DNA from: Treponema sp.
GTDB lineage: Bacteria; Spirochaetota; Spirochaetia; Treponematales; Breznakiellaceae
NCBI GenBank assembly: GCA_031264475.1
Contig: JAISEA010000117.1
Span: 1 to 12,322, forward strand
DNA length: 12,322 nt
Direction: 5' to 3'
This document shows positions 11,994 to 12,322 of this stretch, piece after piece (position 1 is the stretch's first letter; each line of letters begins with the position of its first letter). The position numbers and the translations under genes were made by a program. The notes under the pieces were generated by a model. The model ran no database searches. It saw only the letters and a program-made list of their open reading frames with translations, and had not been told where the DNA came from.

Positions 11994-12322
11994 ATGAGCA
12001 TAGACTATTCTGGCATGAAAGTACTCATCATGGGCTTGGGACTCAACGGCGGCGGCGTTGCGTCAGCCCTTTATCTCGCAAAACACGGCGCCGACCTCGT
12101 CATAACAGATTTGCGTAATGAAGGAGTACTTGCCCCATCCCTAGAGAAATTGACAGACGCCCTTCCGAATGAAACGATGAGCCGTATACGCTTCGTACTA
12201 GGCAGGCACGAAACCGCGGATTTCGCTGACGCCGATATGGTGATTAAAAACCCCGGAGCGCGCGCCGATTCTCCTTTCTTACGGTTCGCAAGGCGCATCG
12301 AAACCGATATATCCCTGTTCCT
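11994..12322 (+). CDS. murD: UDP-N-acetylmuramoylalanine-D-glutamate ligase, N-terminal part
   Basis: The first 109 codons of a rightward gene that runs off the right edge. The protein has the MurD N-terminal Rossmann-like domain: VLIMGLGLNGGGVASALYLAKHGA (about 10-33) corresponds to the glycine-rich loop that binds the UDP part of UDP-MurNAc-L-Ala. It is followed by VITDLRNE, FVLGRHE and the characteristic DMVIKNPGAR (about 85-94). MurD adds D-glutamate in the cytoplasmic pathway to peptidoglycan. Full-length enzymes have about 450 residues, so the ATPase and C-terminal domains are missing here. No clear ribosome site precedes this ATG; a TATAGT box lies 14 bases upstream, so the transcript may be nearly leaderless. 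The internal ATG at codon 8 is an alternative start. Confidence 0.9.
   Translation, partial: MSIDYSGMKVLIMGLGLNGGGVASALYLAKHGADLVITDLRNEGVLAPSLEKLTDALPNETMSRIRFVLGRHETADFADADMVIKNPGARADSPFLRFARRIETDISLF

Overview
The window looks like a host- or gut-associated spirochaete chromosome, most probably Treponema-like. I infer this from gene content and style (short exported proteins, an exported ankyrin protein, a FolE2-type cyclohydrolase, a DUF368 membrane protein beside murD) and from the many GC-rich dispersed repeats. No marker here fixes the species. The left edge cuts radA (minus strand) and the right edge cuts murD (plus strand).

Layout. Positions 1-60 hold the first codons of radA. From 91 to 870 lies a repeat block: a 24-copy array of 21-bp units (array 1) between inverted copies of a roughly 105-bp GC-rich element. 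A leftward pair follows: an exported ankyrin protein and a cytoplasmic GH3 glycosidase. Back to back with it is a rightward tRNA-Gly, whose promoter overlaps the ankyrin promoter. Array 2 (16 units) and a cluster of hairpin-ended REP-like units then fill 4152-4774 and run straight into folE2. A leftward aldo/keto reductase with two 4Fe-4S motifs is bracketed by inverted GC-rich copies. Array 3 follows, then a small exported protein preceded by an overlapping 11-codon minigene. Next come a leftward Old Yellow Enzyme-like oxidoreductase, a leftward exported protein of unknown function and a divergent MerR regulator. Arrays 4 and 5 are joined head to tail and lead to a leftward DUF368 (PopT-type) transporter, a leftward tRNA-Lys and murD.

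How the parts may work together. The best supported circuit is a redox or electrophile-stress regulon. A 38-bp box (32 identities) centred on the palindrome TAGAGTATACTCTA lies upstream of the aldo/keto reductase and again between merR and the exported protein that precedes the oxidoreductase. The palindrome has the form expected of an AdhR/NmlR-type MerR operator. DUF368 and MurD are both linked to undecaprenyl-phosphate and peptidoglycan metabolism, but here they are not in one operon.

The unusual feature is the set of five tandem arrays. They fall into about four sequence families, yet all have a period of 21 bp, which is two turns of B-DNA and also seven codons. Three families carry a perfect or near-perfect short palindrome in every unit or in one class of unit. 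The palindromic unit of array 2 contains the same GAGTATACTC core as the MerR operator. I see no CRISPR array, transposase or phage gene.
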